The translations under genes and the position numbers were made by a program. Below are positions 21,701 through 33,107 of a DNA stretch of 64,000 nucleotides, piece after piece. Under the pieces are notes generated by a model, which saw only the letters and a program-made list of their open reading frames with translations, ran no database searches and was not told where the DNA came from. Within the stretch, counting starts at the first letter, position 1; every line of letters begins with the position of its first letter. Source of the DNA: Anaeramoeba flamelloides. Its lineage: Eukaryota; Metamonada; Anaeramoebidae. The stretch is taken from NCBI GenBank assembly GCA_027625915.1, contig JANTQA010000072.1, positions 3,782,001-3,846,000 of the forward strand. Reading direction: 5' to 3'.

Positions 21701-24454
21701 GTTTTTAATGATTTTGAGAGGAAAAATAAAAATGATTATTTTCTGATTGTAAGCAATTAATTTCTTAAACTGTTGAAAAATCCAAAATTTTTGAAATCAT
21801 CAATACTAAATACTTTTAAAAAATTGTCAAAAACCAATTTTAACCACCAAGGTTTAAGTGGAAAATTTTACTCCATAAAAGTAAGTGATACACATTCTAA
21901 ATCCTGTCTTAATTATTTGTTTTTTTTTCAAAATCCTAACCGTAATCATCCTAACATTTCATACCACCCAAACCTATCATGACCATACCTAACATACTCC
22001 AACATACTCTAACATTACCCGAAAAATGGTTTTTAATTTACACGATAAACGTTTTTTTAAATACCTACAACCAAATATATTTTAATAGAATTTGCTATTT
22101 TGAAAAAATTGAGAATATGACCAATTTTAAACACAAAGACCAAATTTGAAAAGTAATCATTTTTACATTGAGATACTGAGAATTTCTTTTTTTTTAATTT
22201 ATCAACCAAAAAAAGTTAACTTTACAATATCATTTTTAATGAGTAAACTCCTCCTTGATATAATTATGAGTCTAACTTAATGGTATTGACAATAAATTAT
22301 TGTTCGCAGCTACTGTGGGTTTCCTTCATAATTAACAACATTTTATCAAATATATTTTTGTTTGTATTTACAAATAGAAAAGTGTAAAAAAGTAACTTTA
22401 AAAAATATGGCGAATACAAAAACTCCTAAAAAGACAACAAAAAGGCTGAAATCCAAAAAATAACAATTGTATTAACAGTTTTTTTTCTTCACCTTTTTTT
22501 GAAAGGTGTGAAAAATTCAAACATGAATTGTTCCTTAAGGAGATCGGTAAAGAATAAATTATTTGTATAGCATTGAATAAAATACTAGACATGAAAATAA
22601 TCCCTGACACAATTTTTAAATGTTAATATTAGAGAAATTGCTGTGTAATTGCGAATAATTTCCTTTATTTTAGAATCAAACTTTTAAAATCATAACTCAC
22701 CCATTTATTAGAATGATGATTAATGAAATTACACTTGTTCAAAACAAGATTCAATCAATCAAAAAGCAAGAATAAAAATTATCATTTTCCAAATTCATAT
22801 CAAACCTCTAGAAAACTTTATTGATTTTTTCAAAAAAGGTAGATCTACTTATACTATCAAACAATTATTTGGGTATTCTATAGGCATCCCCACTTGAATG
22901 AACTTTAGGTAGGTTTATTACTTGGTTCATAAAAAAATTGGTTATTTATAAAAAGGATTTGATTTAAAATATTTGAAATTACATAGCAATTTTGCTAATA
23001 TTAACAATTAAAAATCTGGTCAGGTATTTTTTTCATGTCTATATTTGAAATATCAATGTTACACAATTTTCACGTTCTCTTTTCTGCTTTTCTTTTCTAC
23101 CAATAAGGTTCCTAAAAGAAATAGAATGTAATCTATTTTTTCTATTCATTTGTTTGGTATTTTTTTATTGAAAAATAATTGGGTATTTTGGGCGAAAGAA
23201 GAATCCTAAATAAATGAAAGGAATTTCGGAGCATTGAAAAAAGGATAATCAGTTGAGATTTTATACCAACTAAATTTCAAAAGCCATTACTGGTATTTGA
23301 ATTACAAATGGGAAAAAAAATTCACTTCCTGTTACATTTTCCTCTTTACTAATTAAAGTTCTCTAAGAAGTGTATTGTAATTTGTTTCTATTTAAAAAAG
23401 GAAATTGAAAATGAAATTAAAATTTTTACCATTTATAATTCAAATACCAGCATTGAAAAAAAAGGTTTTTGCTTTTAAATACTTTACTTTTATGTTTGTG
23501 GAATAATACCTGTAACAAAATTTTCATTCAGCTTTCCAAAAATAGTTTCTACAAAGATAAAAGTCAAATTTAAAGTATTAATTCACAAATTGGTTATATT
23601 ATGATTTTCCATTTTCCCAAAAAGGCTTTGATTTTTATTTTAATTCGTGGATTGTGATTTTTTGGAAAATATGATTGAAAATTTTGTTCCATTTATTAAG
23701 CAATTAACAATATATCCTCATTTGTGTGTAGACCAAATTAAAAGACTTTTATTATTCACAGTTTCAAAGTCGTTTAATATTTTTTATGTTGAAGGATCAA
23801 TGGTTGGAAAGAAAAGCAAAACAAGAAGGAAAAGATCCATAAAGAAAATATTAAACAAGGATAATTTACTTTAACAGATCGATTAATCGCTGCTGTTATA
23901 ATCATCACAGGGTAATTTGGTTGCAGCCCCCAGTCAAAGGCCCGTAAGCATGTATTTGCAACGATAATTTCGCTATGTTTCTGCCAAGTATCAGGCTGAG
24001 AGGGATCTTCTGCATGATAAATGTGAAGTATACCCGAACTGTCTGCAACACCAAGAACAAGACCAAGCTCGTCTGGTGAAAAGGAGATTTTCTGAATCGA
24101 GTCAGGTAAAGAACATACTGTTGTTTGTTGTTTCCATTGCAATTTCCCGTTTTCAAAGGTCTGTGAAATAATGACGACTTCGTTTTGAAAAGTGACACCG
24201 GCAATAACAGAACCAAAAGTTGATGGGCTCCAAGCGAGTTTCCAAATGTTTGTGTTTTCTTCTAATTCGAGAGTGAATGTTTCTTTCCAAGTTGAATCTT
24301 TATTTGAATAAAATTTTAAGCAATTATCTGACGAACTGCTTACAAGAATTGTTCCAGTTGGATCTATTTGCAAATCGTGAATTAGGTATTGGTGAGAAGT
24401 TAAAAAATTTTTAAGGGTTTTGTTTTCAATTGTTTCATTTGTTCGAAGAAGCAT
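18751..24454 (-). CDS. SEH1: Seh1 WD40 nucleoporin/SEACAT subunit; exons 24454-23870 and 19170-18751
   Basis: Predicted 334 aa, close to the roughly 360 of animal Seh1. Seh1 is a beta-propeller of the Nup84/Nup107-160 nuclear-pore subcomplex and of the SEA/GATOR2 complex on vacuoles or lysosomes. Exon 1 starts at an ATG giving MLLRTNETIEN and has SHQYLIHDLQIDPTG, NIWKLAWSPSTFGSVIAG and a LGLVLGVADSSGILHIYHA blade. Exon 2 has VGRDFHLIAISTEEALEIWK and SIWKLGWNETGNVLASTS...VKLWKSNLLGNW, matching the Seh1 C-terminus (human VWRVSWNITGTVLASS...RLWKANYMDNW) better than Sec13. A phase-0 donor (GTAAAT) after SVK and an AAAG acceptor before IWKF join to the WD strand SVKIWKF. The protein ends with an acidic Asp/Glu tail encoded by an ATC-type triplet run. 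Confidence 0.88.
19560..19760. repeat. Dispersed repeat (pair of 47660-47870)
   Basis: Shares with 47660-47870 the ordered blocks AAACTTAATT(T/C)CAAAAAT, TTGAATAATAATGTATTT, GATAATAACCA, TAGATTAATAAATAAAAAT and TTTTTTGAAAGATAA. Both copies have the same orientation. No coding function is evident. Confidence 0.7.
20376..21575. mobile_element. Transposon-like element with CGCGAT-rich inverted ends
   Basis: The left end (about 20376-20545) and right end (about 21465-21575) are arrays of ATCGCGAT/ATCGTGAT words and are inverse to each other. AAAATCGCGATTATT is shared at the outer ends, and CGCGATATTC.ATAAAATC.CGATAA inside. CG dinucleotides are otherwise rare in this noncoding DNA. The 0.9 kb between the ends has no intact frame, and no transposase motif was recognised. 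It sits inside the Seh1 intron. A non-autonomous DNA transposon or foldback element is the simplest reading; target-site duplications were not resolved. Confidence 0.6.
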
Positions 24455-26292
24455 TTTTTGGAAAAAGTAAGAAAGAAAAAGTAAGAATACAAAAATGAAA
24501 AAAAATGATTTGAACTCTGATTTTAAAATTTTAAGGGAGATGATTTTTAATATTTTCATTTCACCACCTTACGATTTCTTTTTTTAATATCTTTTTCATG
24601 CTATATACAAATAATATGATCCTTTTTATTGAAATTTATTAAAAGTTTTTGGTGTGTACATAATCTAATTATCTCAACTAAATTGGAAATTTTTTAACTT
24701 TTTTATTATTTCAGGATGATACATAATGTAGTAAATGTTAAACGATTTAAGAGAAATTTTCATTTTTCGTATTTTAAAAAATGTGGTTTGTTTTGTGGTT
24801 TTCGTAATCTTAATTATTGAGATAAATATATTTTTAAAGAAATATTTTTAAATTCAGTAAAAAATTAATACTGTCATTTTCCAATTGATAAATGAATATT
24901 ATTATTTCCAGTCCAGTAATAATTTGTTGTTCACTATGAAGAGAAAAAAATAAAAAGATCTTTATAAACTAATATAAATACATAGTCCATTATGAAATTT
25001 AACATTTATTTTGGTTGTTTATTTCATTTTTTATACAAAAAAAAAAAAAAAGTATTTAAAAAAACACATTGCTTTTTGGTTTTATTCAACATAAAAGTAT
25101 AATAATATTTTGATAAAAATTAGTTTAAGAAATGTTTTTCAAGCTATTATAATAAAATATAACCAAATTTCTATATTTATACATTAAAATTGTTAATTAG
25201 AATCCAAAAAAACAAATGATTGAATCATTAATTTGTCTAAAATTCCAAAAATTTTGACACTGTCAAAACAGTTGAAGAAATAACAATACTACACTTTACA
25301 TTCAATTTGGAAAGAATTTAGATTTTAAAAACTATTTCATTTTTTTTTTTTTTTTTTTTTTTTGTTTTAATTTTGTTTTTTGCAGTTGTGTAATTTATTT
25401 CGTTATATTCGAAAGATTTTTTCATTGATTGATAAAAGGTTAATGTTGAGTTTGTTAAATAGAAAAATCACATACAATTGGTTAATGATAACTAATCATT
25501 TAATTACCAATAATTATAAGGGAAATTTCAACATATTTACCAATAAAACTGTTTTGTGTAGCTCATTTCATAATTTTAGACAAACATAGATTTTTTTTCT
25601 TTAGTTTTAGATATATATATATATATTTCTTCGAAATGGAAATAATTACATATAAAAACATTTATACTGGGTTACTTAAACTTAATTTAATATTATATAA
25701 TAAAAATATAACAAATTGAGTGTTTTTTTTTTTTTACCTATTTTTGATTTTGGGTATGTCCAAATTTTTGAGAGGGGTTTATTATCTTGGTTCACAAAAA
25801 TATTCAATCAATAATACTCAAGAATATTTGAATAAAATTGAGAAGGTTTGACTTAAATAACCAATATCAAGCTTTCTTGCAAAAATAAATTCAAGAATTT
25901 GCTTCAAAATTCCTGAATGAATACCACAATTGAAACTAAACACCTACTAACATGGCTCTTTCTTATTATAAAATTTGTTATCTGGGAAATAATTACCCTT
26001 ATGAATCACATTGACTTTTTAATTTATACATTTGATACTTTGTTAATATAATTTCGTTTTCGCACTTTGAAAAAAAAAAAAAACAGCAAAAATATAAAGT
26101 TAAGCATCTATAAAACTCATTAAGAAATAGGTTTTTGAAAATATTTGTAAAATATAGTACTGAATTTTATTATTAAAACAATTAAATAATGTAAAAAGAA
26201 AAGACTAATATTTTTCACTTTTTTATATTATAGCATTTTTCAAATGGTTTTAAGTTGGAAATTGTAAAATATTATTATGTGTTCTAGCTTGT
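24455..26292. other. Intergenic region, no gene recognised
   Basis: Between the Seh1 start and the FANCM stop codon, both on the minus strand. Contains A and T runs (25340-25362, 26069-26085) and a short AT tract near 25611-25626. The open stretch at 25380-25589 has no family match. Confidence 0.6.
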
Positions 26293-29200
26293 TTAAAAGG
26301 TGAAATCACTTCCACTGTCATTTATAATAGTTTCCATTTCGGTTTCATAGTCATCTGATATGGGTTCTTCACTTGGTGTATGAAACTCACTATCATTAGA
26401 AGGGGTGGTTTTAATATTCATATTTTCATCACTTCCAAAGGCAAGAAAATCTTCAAGAGAACCTAGATTTGAATCCTCGTTTGAATAGGTTTCTGAAGAT
26501 AAGTGAGTTGTTTTTGCTTTTTTTTTTTTTTTCTGCTTATTTTTTTTCTTATATTTATAATTATATTTTGGTTTAAATGTATTTTTTTTTAAGGATCGAT
26601 TTTTATTTTTCTTTTTAATTTTTGAATTTGGATTTTTATTGAATTCATGAAATGTTTGATAATTCTCATTATTTTGAACATTAAAACTATGAAATTTAAA
26701 TTTGTTATTATCATTGTAATTTTGTTTAAAATTGAAATGCTTCTGAATTTTATTAGCATGATAACTATTGTTATTATTACCTTCATTGTCTTTGTCAATA
26801 TGATAAAAATTTCTTAAAAAGTTTTGTTGATATTCGTTTTCTATTGATTCGTTAATAGTGGAATTGTTATAATCATAGTTATCATTCAGTTGATTCTGAA
26901 ATTGATGATGACTCTCTTGTAATTGTTGTTGTTTTTCTTTCATTCTTTCTTCTTGCAGTACCTGTTTTTCTTGCTCTAATTCATGATTTATTTGGTTCTC
27001 CCTAATACCACGATCGGTAAGGGTATTATCTTGAGAATGATTACTTTTTTCAAAGTTTGGATCTTGTGTATACTTGTATCTTGAAAAAATGTTTCTGTAC
27101 TGAAGTTGGGGTTGTGGTTTGCACTGATCATTTTGCGAAATAATTCCCTTTCCAAATGAAGATGAACTTTTATCATTTTCATCAGGATTTAAATTCATTT
27201 CCGGATTTTGTGGGTTAAAATTTCTCCGCTCATAATCACCACCATAATTATGCTTTGTATTTATCTGTTCAGCCCCGACATATTTATCAAAGTTGGAAGT
27301 AGTTTTATTCATCAAATTATTACTATTTGTCGATTTGTTATGATTTATTTCTTCATCATTACATTCGCCTTCATGATTAGAATTATTTTCAAAATATTTA
27401 TTATCATCAATATCTAAAATTTTGGGATTATTTTCTAATAATACCACGTCATCCAAATATTCGACATTCATTATTTTTTTTGAAATGCCCATTAATATAT
27501 TAGTTAAAATGGAATGGCCAAACAAAAAAATTGGTGAAGTGTTATATTGTTGATTAACAAATTTTGTAAGTGACAAATTGGGAGATAAAAGAAGAGAATT
27601 TAAACGATAATTGTTATTAAAAAAAATCTGTTCTGTGCGATTTAAAAAGATTCCCCTTTTTTGGAAAGGAGTGGAGAAATTATGAAATTTATGCTCATTA
27701 TTAAAATTATTCGTTTGCTTGAATATATTTTTTTTCTGTTGTTTTTTTTTTTTTTTTTTCGAGAAATAAAAGATTCCATTTTTATTAGTTTTTAATTCAA
27801 AATCCATCAAGTCTTTCTTTTTTTTCCTTGTTTTCTTTTTTTTTCTATTTTTATTCTTGATCTGGTTTTGAGGATCCTTGAAATTTTCAAAACTGTTTTT
27901 TGAAATTAAAAATTTTTTTTTGATCAGCTTTATATTTTTTGGTATTTTCTTCTGATTATTTGTAAAAAACACAAAATTCTTTTTTTTAGAAAGGATATAT
28001 TTTAAATTTTGTTGTTTATTTTGATTGATTAAATATTTTTTTTCTTCTCTTCCCTTAGTTAATAGCACAACAACTTTTCCCTTTCTAATTCTACCTGTTC
28101 TTCCAAATCGTTGAATAGTTCTTCTTGTATCAATTTGGTAATCAAAACAGATGATCAGGTCCACCTCGCCAATATCGAGCCCTTCTTCTCCAATTGAAGT
28201 AGAGATTAATGTATTATAGTTCCCCTTTTTGAAATTTTCAATAATTAATTGTTGCTCTTTTTGGCTTAACCCCCTTCGGTTTGGTTGGTCCTTTTGCCCA
28301 ACAAAGGGCATTGCTCGAACATAAGGTATGTTTGAAAGCGCTTTTACAATATCTAAAACACTGTCACGATAATTTGAAAAGATCATCACTTTCGTTTCTT
28401 TGGGAGAATTTTTAAAATGGTTGATAATTATTTCTTGCAATTTTATTAATTTTGGATGCCCTATTTGAGTTTTTTGATTCGATACAATATCGGTTAATAT
28501 TCTTAATAAATGTTGATATTGCTGTGATTTTTTAAATTCCTTTTTATAATAATTTTTGATCGATGGGTTTTCATATTTATTCAAAAAAAATTGGTATAAG
28601 GGATAAATCCCATAATCTAAAAATAATTCATAGCCATGGATTAAACTGCAACATAGATTAAATTTATTTAATTCCTGAAAAGAATTTTTTTTGACATCTT
28701 TGCCAGAGAGATTCTTTTTTGTCTTTTTGAATCTTTGATAAGAGGAAAACAGTGAGCCCTTTGATAATATCTCTAGATTGGTTGTGTGAATTAAATTTTG
28801 ATCATACAAGATTTGTAAATTGTCAACTAGGGCACATTTTAAAAGATTCAAAATATTTCCAAAATTGGGATAATTTTCAATCGAAATTGGAATTGTTTCG
28901 ACCAATTTTTCAAAGATATAGGGAGATAATGAATTTTTTGGATCTTTATTTGTAATTTCATTTTCAAACCGGATCTCTAATTTTGAGATTAATAAATTTG
29001 TGATGATCTGTTGGATGTTCTCTATTGTGTTTCCAGGTGACGCAGTTAACCCCAAAATTCGAAATTGATCTGTAAATTTGATAATCTTTTTAACAATATT
29101 CACATATGCATAGTTGCCACTCGCCTTATGCGCTTCATCAAAAACCAAACACACAACATCCTTTGCAGCAGAGCAATTACCATTTTTTAAATCGTTGTTA

Positions 29201-29902
29201 ACTGTTTGTGGTGTTGCAAAAAAGACTCGTTTTTCTTCGTACAGCTTTTTCCTTAATCCTGGACTCACATGCCCAGTTAATTCACAAGTGTACTTGCTGG
29301 GAAACCCGACAGTTTTAAAGACAGACTCTAATTGCTGATGCACCAGGGGCTTGGTTGGCGCTAAAAATAGGATTTTGCCCGTTGGAAACCATCGGTAATA
29401 ATTATACATCACAACAGCAGCAATAAATGTTTTGCCAAGCCCCGTTGGTAAAATGACTAACGTGTTCTCAAATAATACACTTTTTGTGATTTCCAATTGA
29501 TAATTTCGAATTGGGTAATTCGTCGGATAATGCCATTCTTGGCATTCTTTTGGATCAATTTTCGGAAGAATTTCACGATTATAAATGGAATTAAATTTTA
29601 AAAATTGATTCAAGAGATATTCCTTTTTTGTCTGTCGGATTTCTTCCTCTTCTTTTTCTAGTTCTTGTAGTTGCTTTGGTTCACAAAATAAATTTTTAAA
29701 TGCTCCATTGTCATTATGAGTCTCACTAAAGGAATGAAATTTTATTGGGTTCCTCCGGTTAAGGGTTTGTTGGTAGAAATATCGATTCTGATTATTCCCA
29801 TTGGCTGTGTGGTTTTGTTGTTGTTGTTGTTGTATCTGTTGTTGTTGTTGCTGCTGTTGTTGTAATTGTACTTTTTGTTGTTGGGATTGTTGTAAAAACT
29901 TC

Positions 29903-29935
<33 letters not shown>

Positions 29936-30711
29936 AATTGCTGTTGTTGCTGTTGTTGTTGGGATTGTTCTTCTTGTAATTGCTGTTGTAAAAACATCTG
30001 TTGTTGGTGTTGTTGGAGTTGATTTAATTGAATTTGGTGATTAGTTTGTTGTCGTTGTTGTTGCTGTTGTTCTTGTTGTTGGAAAACAAACATTTCCTGT
30101 TGGTGGGTTCTATGTTTGTTTTTGTTTCGGTTTTGATCCTGGTTTTTCATATTATTGTTCTTTATTTGGAAATTATTTTCATTATATGCGAATTGAATTG
30201 GCATTTTTTGTTGTTGGTTTGGAGTAGATCCAATTTCATTTGAAAGTTCTTGAGAAAAGACAAAAGTAGTCTTATTTTGTTTTTGTTCTTTTTCTTTTTC
30301 TTTTTCTTTTTCGCTTTTTTTTTTTTGTTGTGGTTGCTGTTGTAGTTGTGGTAGTGGTTTTGTAAGGTCTAAAAAAGTTTTCTGAGTGATTTGTTTGTCT
30401 TGTTTTTGTTGAGGTATTGTGGTGTTTGTTTCATATGAATTGGTTAATGCTAGTTTTAATTGATTTTCTCGATATTTTTGAAAAAAATGTTTTAGTTTTG
30501 GTTGATCCAAAAATTTCTTTGAGTCGTTATAGAGTGATTTGTTATCGTCCAGTTTTACTTTAGTTCTTTGAGAGTTGTCATTTATAATTTCTCGATGATT
30601 AAATCTAAAGTTATTCTGTAGAAAGATTTGTAAATTTTGATGCTTGTTATTATTACAAGTATTTGTGTTTTGGGTTTTATTTGTTTTAATTTCTGTTTGG
30701 TTATAGATCAT
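26293..30711 (-). CDS. FANCM: FANCM/Mph1-family DNA helicase-translocase (1472 aa)
   Basis: FANCM/Mph1/Fml1 proteins remodel stalled forks and D-loops using a superfamily 2 helicase core. The order here is a Gln-rich N-terminus with long poly-Gln runs (about 211-305), then QEWHYPTNYPIRNYQLEI (about 385) opening the helicase core. Walker A LPTGLGKT is at 421-428, the DEAH box (FDEAHKASGNYAY) at 525-528, and motif III is LTASPG. A helical insertion separates the RecA lobes, as in this family, and motif VI QRFGRTGR is at 867-874. Block after block matches FANCM, e.g. MYNYYRWFPTGKILFLAPTK. Residues about 900-1472 are Lys-, Asn- and Gln-rich with an acidic tail; no ERCC4 nuclease-like or helix-hairpin-helix domain is visible, which is closer to yeast Mph1 than to human FANCM. 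Single uninterrupted exon, stop TAA. Confidence 0.94.
29795..30090 (-). repeat. CAA/CAG tract encoding poly-Gln in FANCM
   Basis: Dense TTG triplets on the plus strand encode uninterrupted and near-uninterrupted Gln runs on the minus strand. The tract is polymorphism-prone, remains in frame, and lies before the helicase core. Confidence 0.9.
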
Positions 30712-31639
30712 TTTTCCTTGTGGCTTCTCAAGAAAACAAATTGAAACGAAAATGAAGATGGAAATTAGGGAAAAAATTACTGGTCTAAAATAAAAATGTA
30801 GAGCTTGTCAGAATTTTCTGAATATTTTTTTTGAATTATCATTTGTTATTTTGAAGCTCACAGCTTTTTTAATTATTGTAGCTATTATACAAAAAAACAT
30901 AATAAATTAACAACTAGACAGAATTAACAAAAATGAATTTTATTATAAATATTTTTTTTTTTTGTATAATTTTTAATCATATATTCTGATCGTTCTCGTT
31001 TATTATTAGAATTTTGAAAATTTTTTTGGTTTAACATAAAAGAAGAAAAGTGATTAGATTAATTTGAGGTTGTTCAAAATTTATTTTAAACTAATAAAAA
31101 TAAAATGATCTTAAAGCCGAATTACAGTCGAGTTAAACCCTGAACAAAAATTTTTTTAAAAAAAAATAATTACTACTTCTTTCTTATTGGAATTTTTTTG
31201 ATTGTTTTTGATAATGTATTTTTAAAAAAATTATTTGTTTCTTTAGAATTTGACTGAGAATACAGAAAAATATATTTTTTTGAATTTTGGCTCTGAGATC
31301 ATAATTAATCAAACAATTTTTTTTGAAACGATCTCCCTTATTATCATTATTTTAGGTTAATTTTTATTTTAAAATTCTAGAGTTTATCAAAAAATACTAA
31401 ACATGAAATTACTAATTTAAAATACTGATGTATTCCAATATAAGAGTGAATTTTTTCTTTATTAAAATTCAATACAAATTTCATTTTTTGAAAAGGGGAA
31501 TTCAAGAATAAAAAAGCTGACATTGAAATATTATTTCTTAAATAAGTTCATATTAAACAAGATCTCGACTGATGATCAAAAAAAAAAAGATTTTTTTTTT
31601 TTCCGTTAACGAGTAAGAACTATAAATTGACCTATTTGC

Positions 31640-31830
31640 AGTTTGTTTTTTTTTTTTTAATTTGATAGATAAACCGAAATTTTATATAATTTTCGGTTTA
31701 TTTCTCAAAGTAAAAAAAACCTGTTACTTCATGTTAGTTTTTTTTTAATTTTTGTTTTTATTAGAAAACCAATAGATTGTTGAAACAAAAACTAAAAGAG
31801 AAAAAAAACTAGGCACTTCACGATCCTGAA
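31640..31830. repeat. Hairpin-repeat family fragment
   Basis: Contains AAACCGAAATTTTATATAATTTTCGGTTT, a near-perfect palindrome given here as two 12-base arms around a short centre, followed by a CTAGGCACTTCACGA block shared with 58770-58790. Confidence 0.6.
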
Positions 31831-32169
31831 AAAATTTTTTGAAAAACAAAATAACCAATTACTAATTTTTCACTTTTTAATAACTCTACTTATAATAAAC
31901 ACTATTGTTTAATATAAAAACTAATATCAAAAATTATTTTTTGAGATATTTTACAATTAAAGTTGGAGAATCCAATTATCCAGTTTCTTTTTGGATTTTT
32001 TTCAAGTTGAAAAGTAAAAAAATTGAAAAATTTTTTCTTCAGATCAAAGAGACCATTTTATTATATTTTAATATATTTTAAATCCGAAAAATACCCTTCA
32101 AATCCTGGATCACTTATTTTGACTATTTAGGAATTATTTGTGATTTTGAATTGAAAAAAATTTTTTTTT

Positions 32170-32340
32170 AGATTTTTCGTTAGGTTTTTTTTAATTTTTG
32201 TAATAAAAAGAAAATTCAATAAATTTTCGGTTTATTACAAAAAGTAAAAAAAAACAGAGGACACTCCATTAATTTTCCAAATAAATAGAAATGTGTAAAA
32301 TCTATAATTTTACTTTATTCTTTTTAATTCTGGAAAACCT
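32170..32340. repeat. Hairpin-repeat family fragment
   Basis: Has CGTTAGGTTTTTTTT, TTTTCGGTTTATTACAAAAA and GGACACTCCA, then TTTTACTTTATTCTTTTTAATTCTG and ACCTAGGACACTC, in the same order of words as in the copies at 31.7 and 58.6 kb. Confidence 0.6.
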
Positions 32341-32521
32341 AGGACACTCTCAACATTTATCATTAGTTATTTTTTTATATATTTCAGCTTTTTTAGATGA
32401 GTTGAGTGTTTTCAAAGTTATTAGTTATTCTCTATTCAATAAAAATATCATAAAGTTTAATTTAAGTACTAATCCATATGTTAATTTACTAAGATAAAAA
32501 AAATTTACTGGTAAACAGAAC

Positions 32522-32716
32522 TTTTTTATCAACAAGAGACTTTTAAAAATCTTGGTTATACTAACAACAATAAATAAAATATCCTCATGAATTTGAAGTT
32601 CTGTAATTTTAATTCTATTACAAATAAATTCTATTATTTAAGATGATAGATTAAGGAAGGTAGTTTTGTCTAACTGTTTTTTACAATTTTATTTTTTCAT
32701 GCTAGTGAGGTCTCAT
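32522..32716 (-). repeat. About 200-bp dispersed repeat family, copy 3
   Basis: Reverse complement of the family. Blocks GACTTTTAAAAATC, CTAACAACAATAAATAAAAT, ATTTGAAGTTCTG and CATGCTAGTGAGG correspond to copies 1 and 2. Confidence 0.7.
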
Positions 32717-33094
32717 TTTGAGTTTTCTGTAAATTTGTAAAATCAATAGATTTTACAGATAAAAAAAACATTTAAGAAAACTACCGTTGAGTTTTTCTAA
32801 TTTATAAAATTAGAAAAAAAACTTAGGATTCTAGGAATTTCATCAAATGAAGTCAAGTTCCGAAATTTCAAAAAGATATATTAATTAAAAAGTAACTTAG
32901 CAACTCTTTGAATAGTACTTCAAAAATTAAAGAAAATTGATTGAATTCTGTTAAAAAAAAATTATTCTAATAAGTTCTACCTAAATAAAAAGAAAATTTT
33001 ATGAAAAAATTGAAAGCAAGATTCATAATTATTTTAGGTTTTTAGAAATTGATTAAAAATAAATAATTTTTTTTATTTTTATTATTAATATGAA

Positions 33095-33107
33095 GGGGGG
33101 GGGGGGG
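33095..33107. repeat. G13 homopolymer
   Basis: Thirteen consecutive G in otherwise A/T-dominated intergenic DNA, next to a hairpin-repeat fragment. Could form a G-rich structure or simply be a slippage tract. Confidence 0.9.

Larger units (their letters stand above)
19171..23869 (-). other. Seh1 intron, 4699 bp, with embedded repeats
   Basis: Phase-0 GT-AG intron interrupting one propeller blade. It contains a repeat at 19560-19760 (similar to 47660-47870), the CGCGAT-ended element at 20376-21575 and short CTAACATACT-like repeats near 21985-22015. Several short open stretches, such as 19905-20117 minus and 23647-23874 plus, match no family I recognise. It is more than 25 times longer than either RNF170-like intron in this window. 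Confidence 0.8.

Noticed and set aside
23647-23874. Plus-strand open frame overlapping the Seh1 donor
   Set aside because: No ATG at its beginning, overlaps Seh1 coding sequence antisense, and matches no known family.
29801-30022. Plus-strand Cys-rich frame opposite the FANCM N-terminus
   Set aside because: It is the antisense reading of the poly-Gln triplet tract, not a metal-binding protein.
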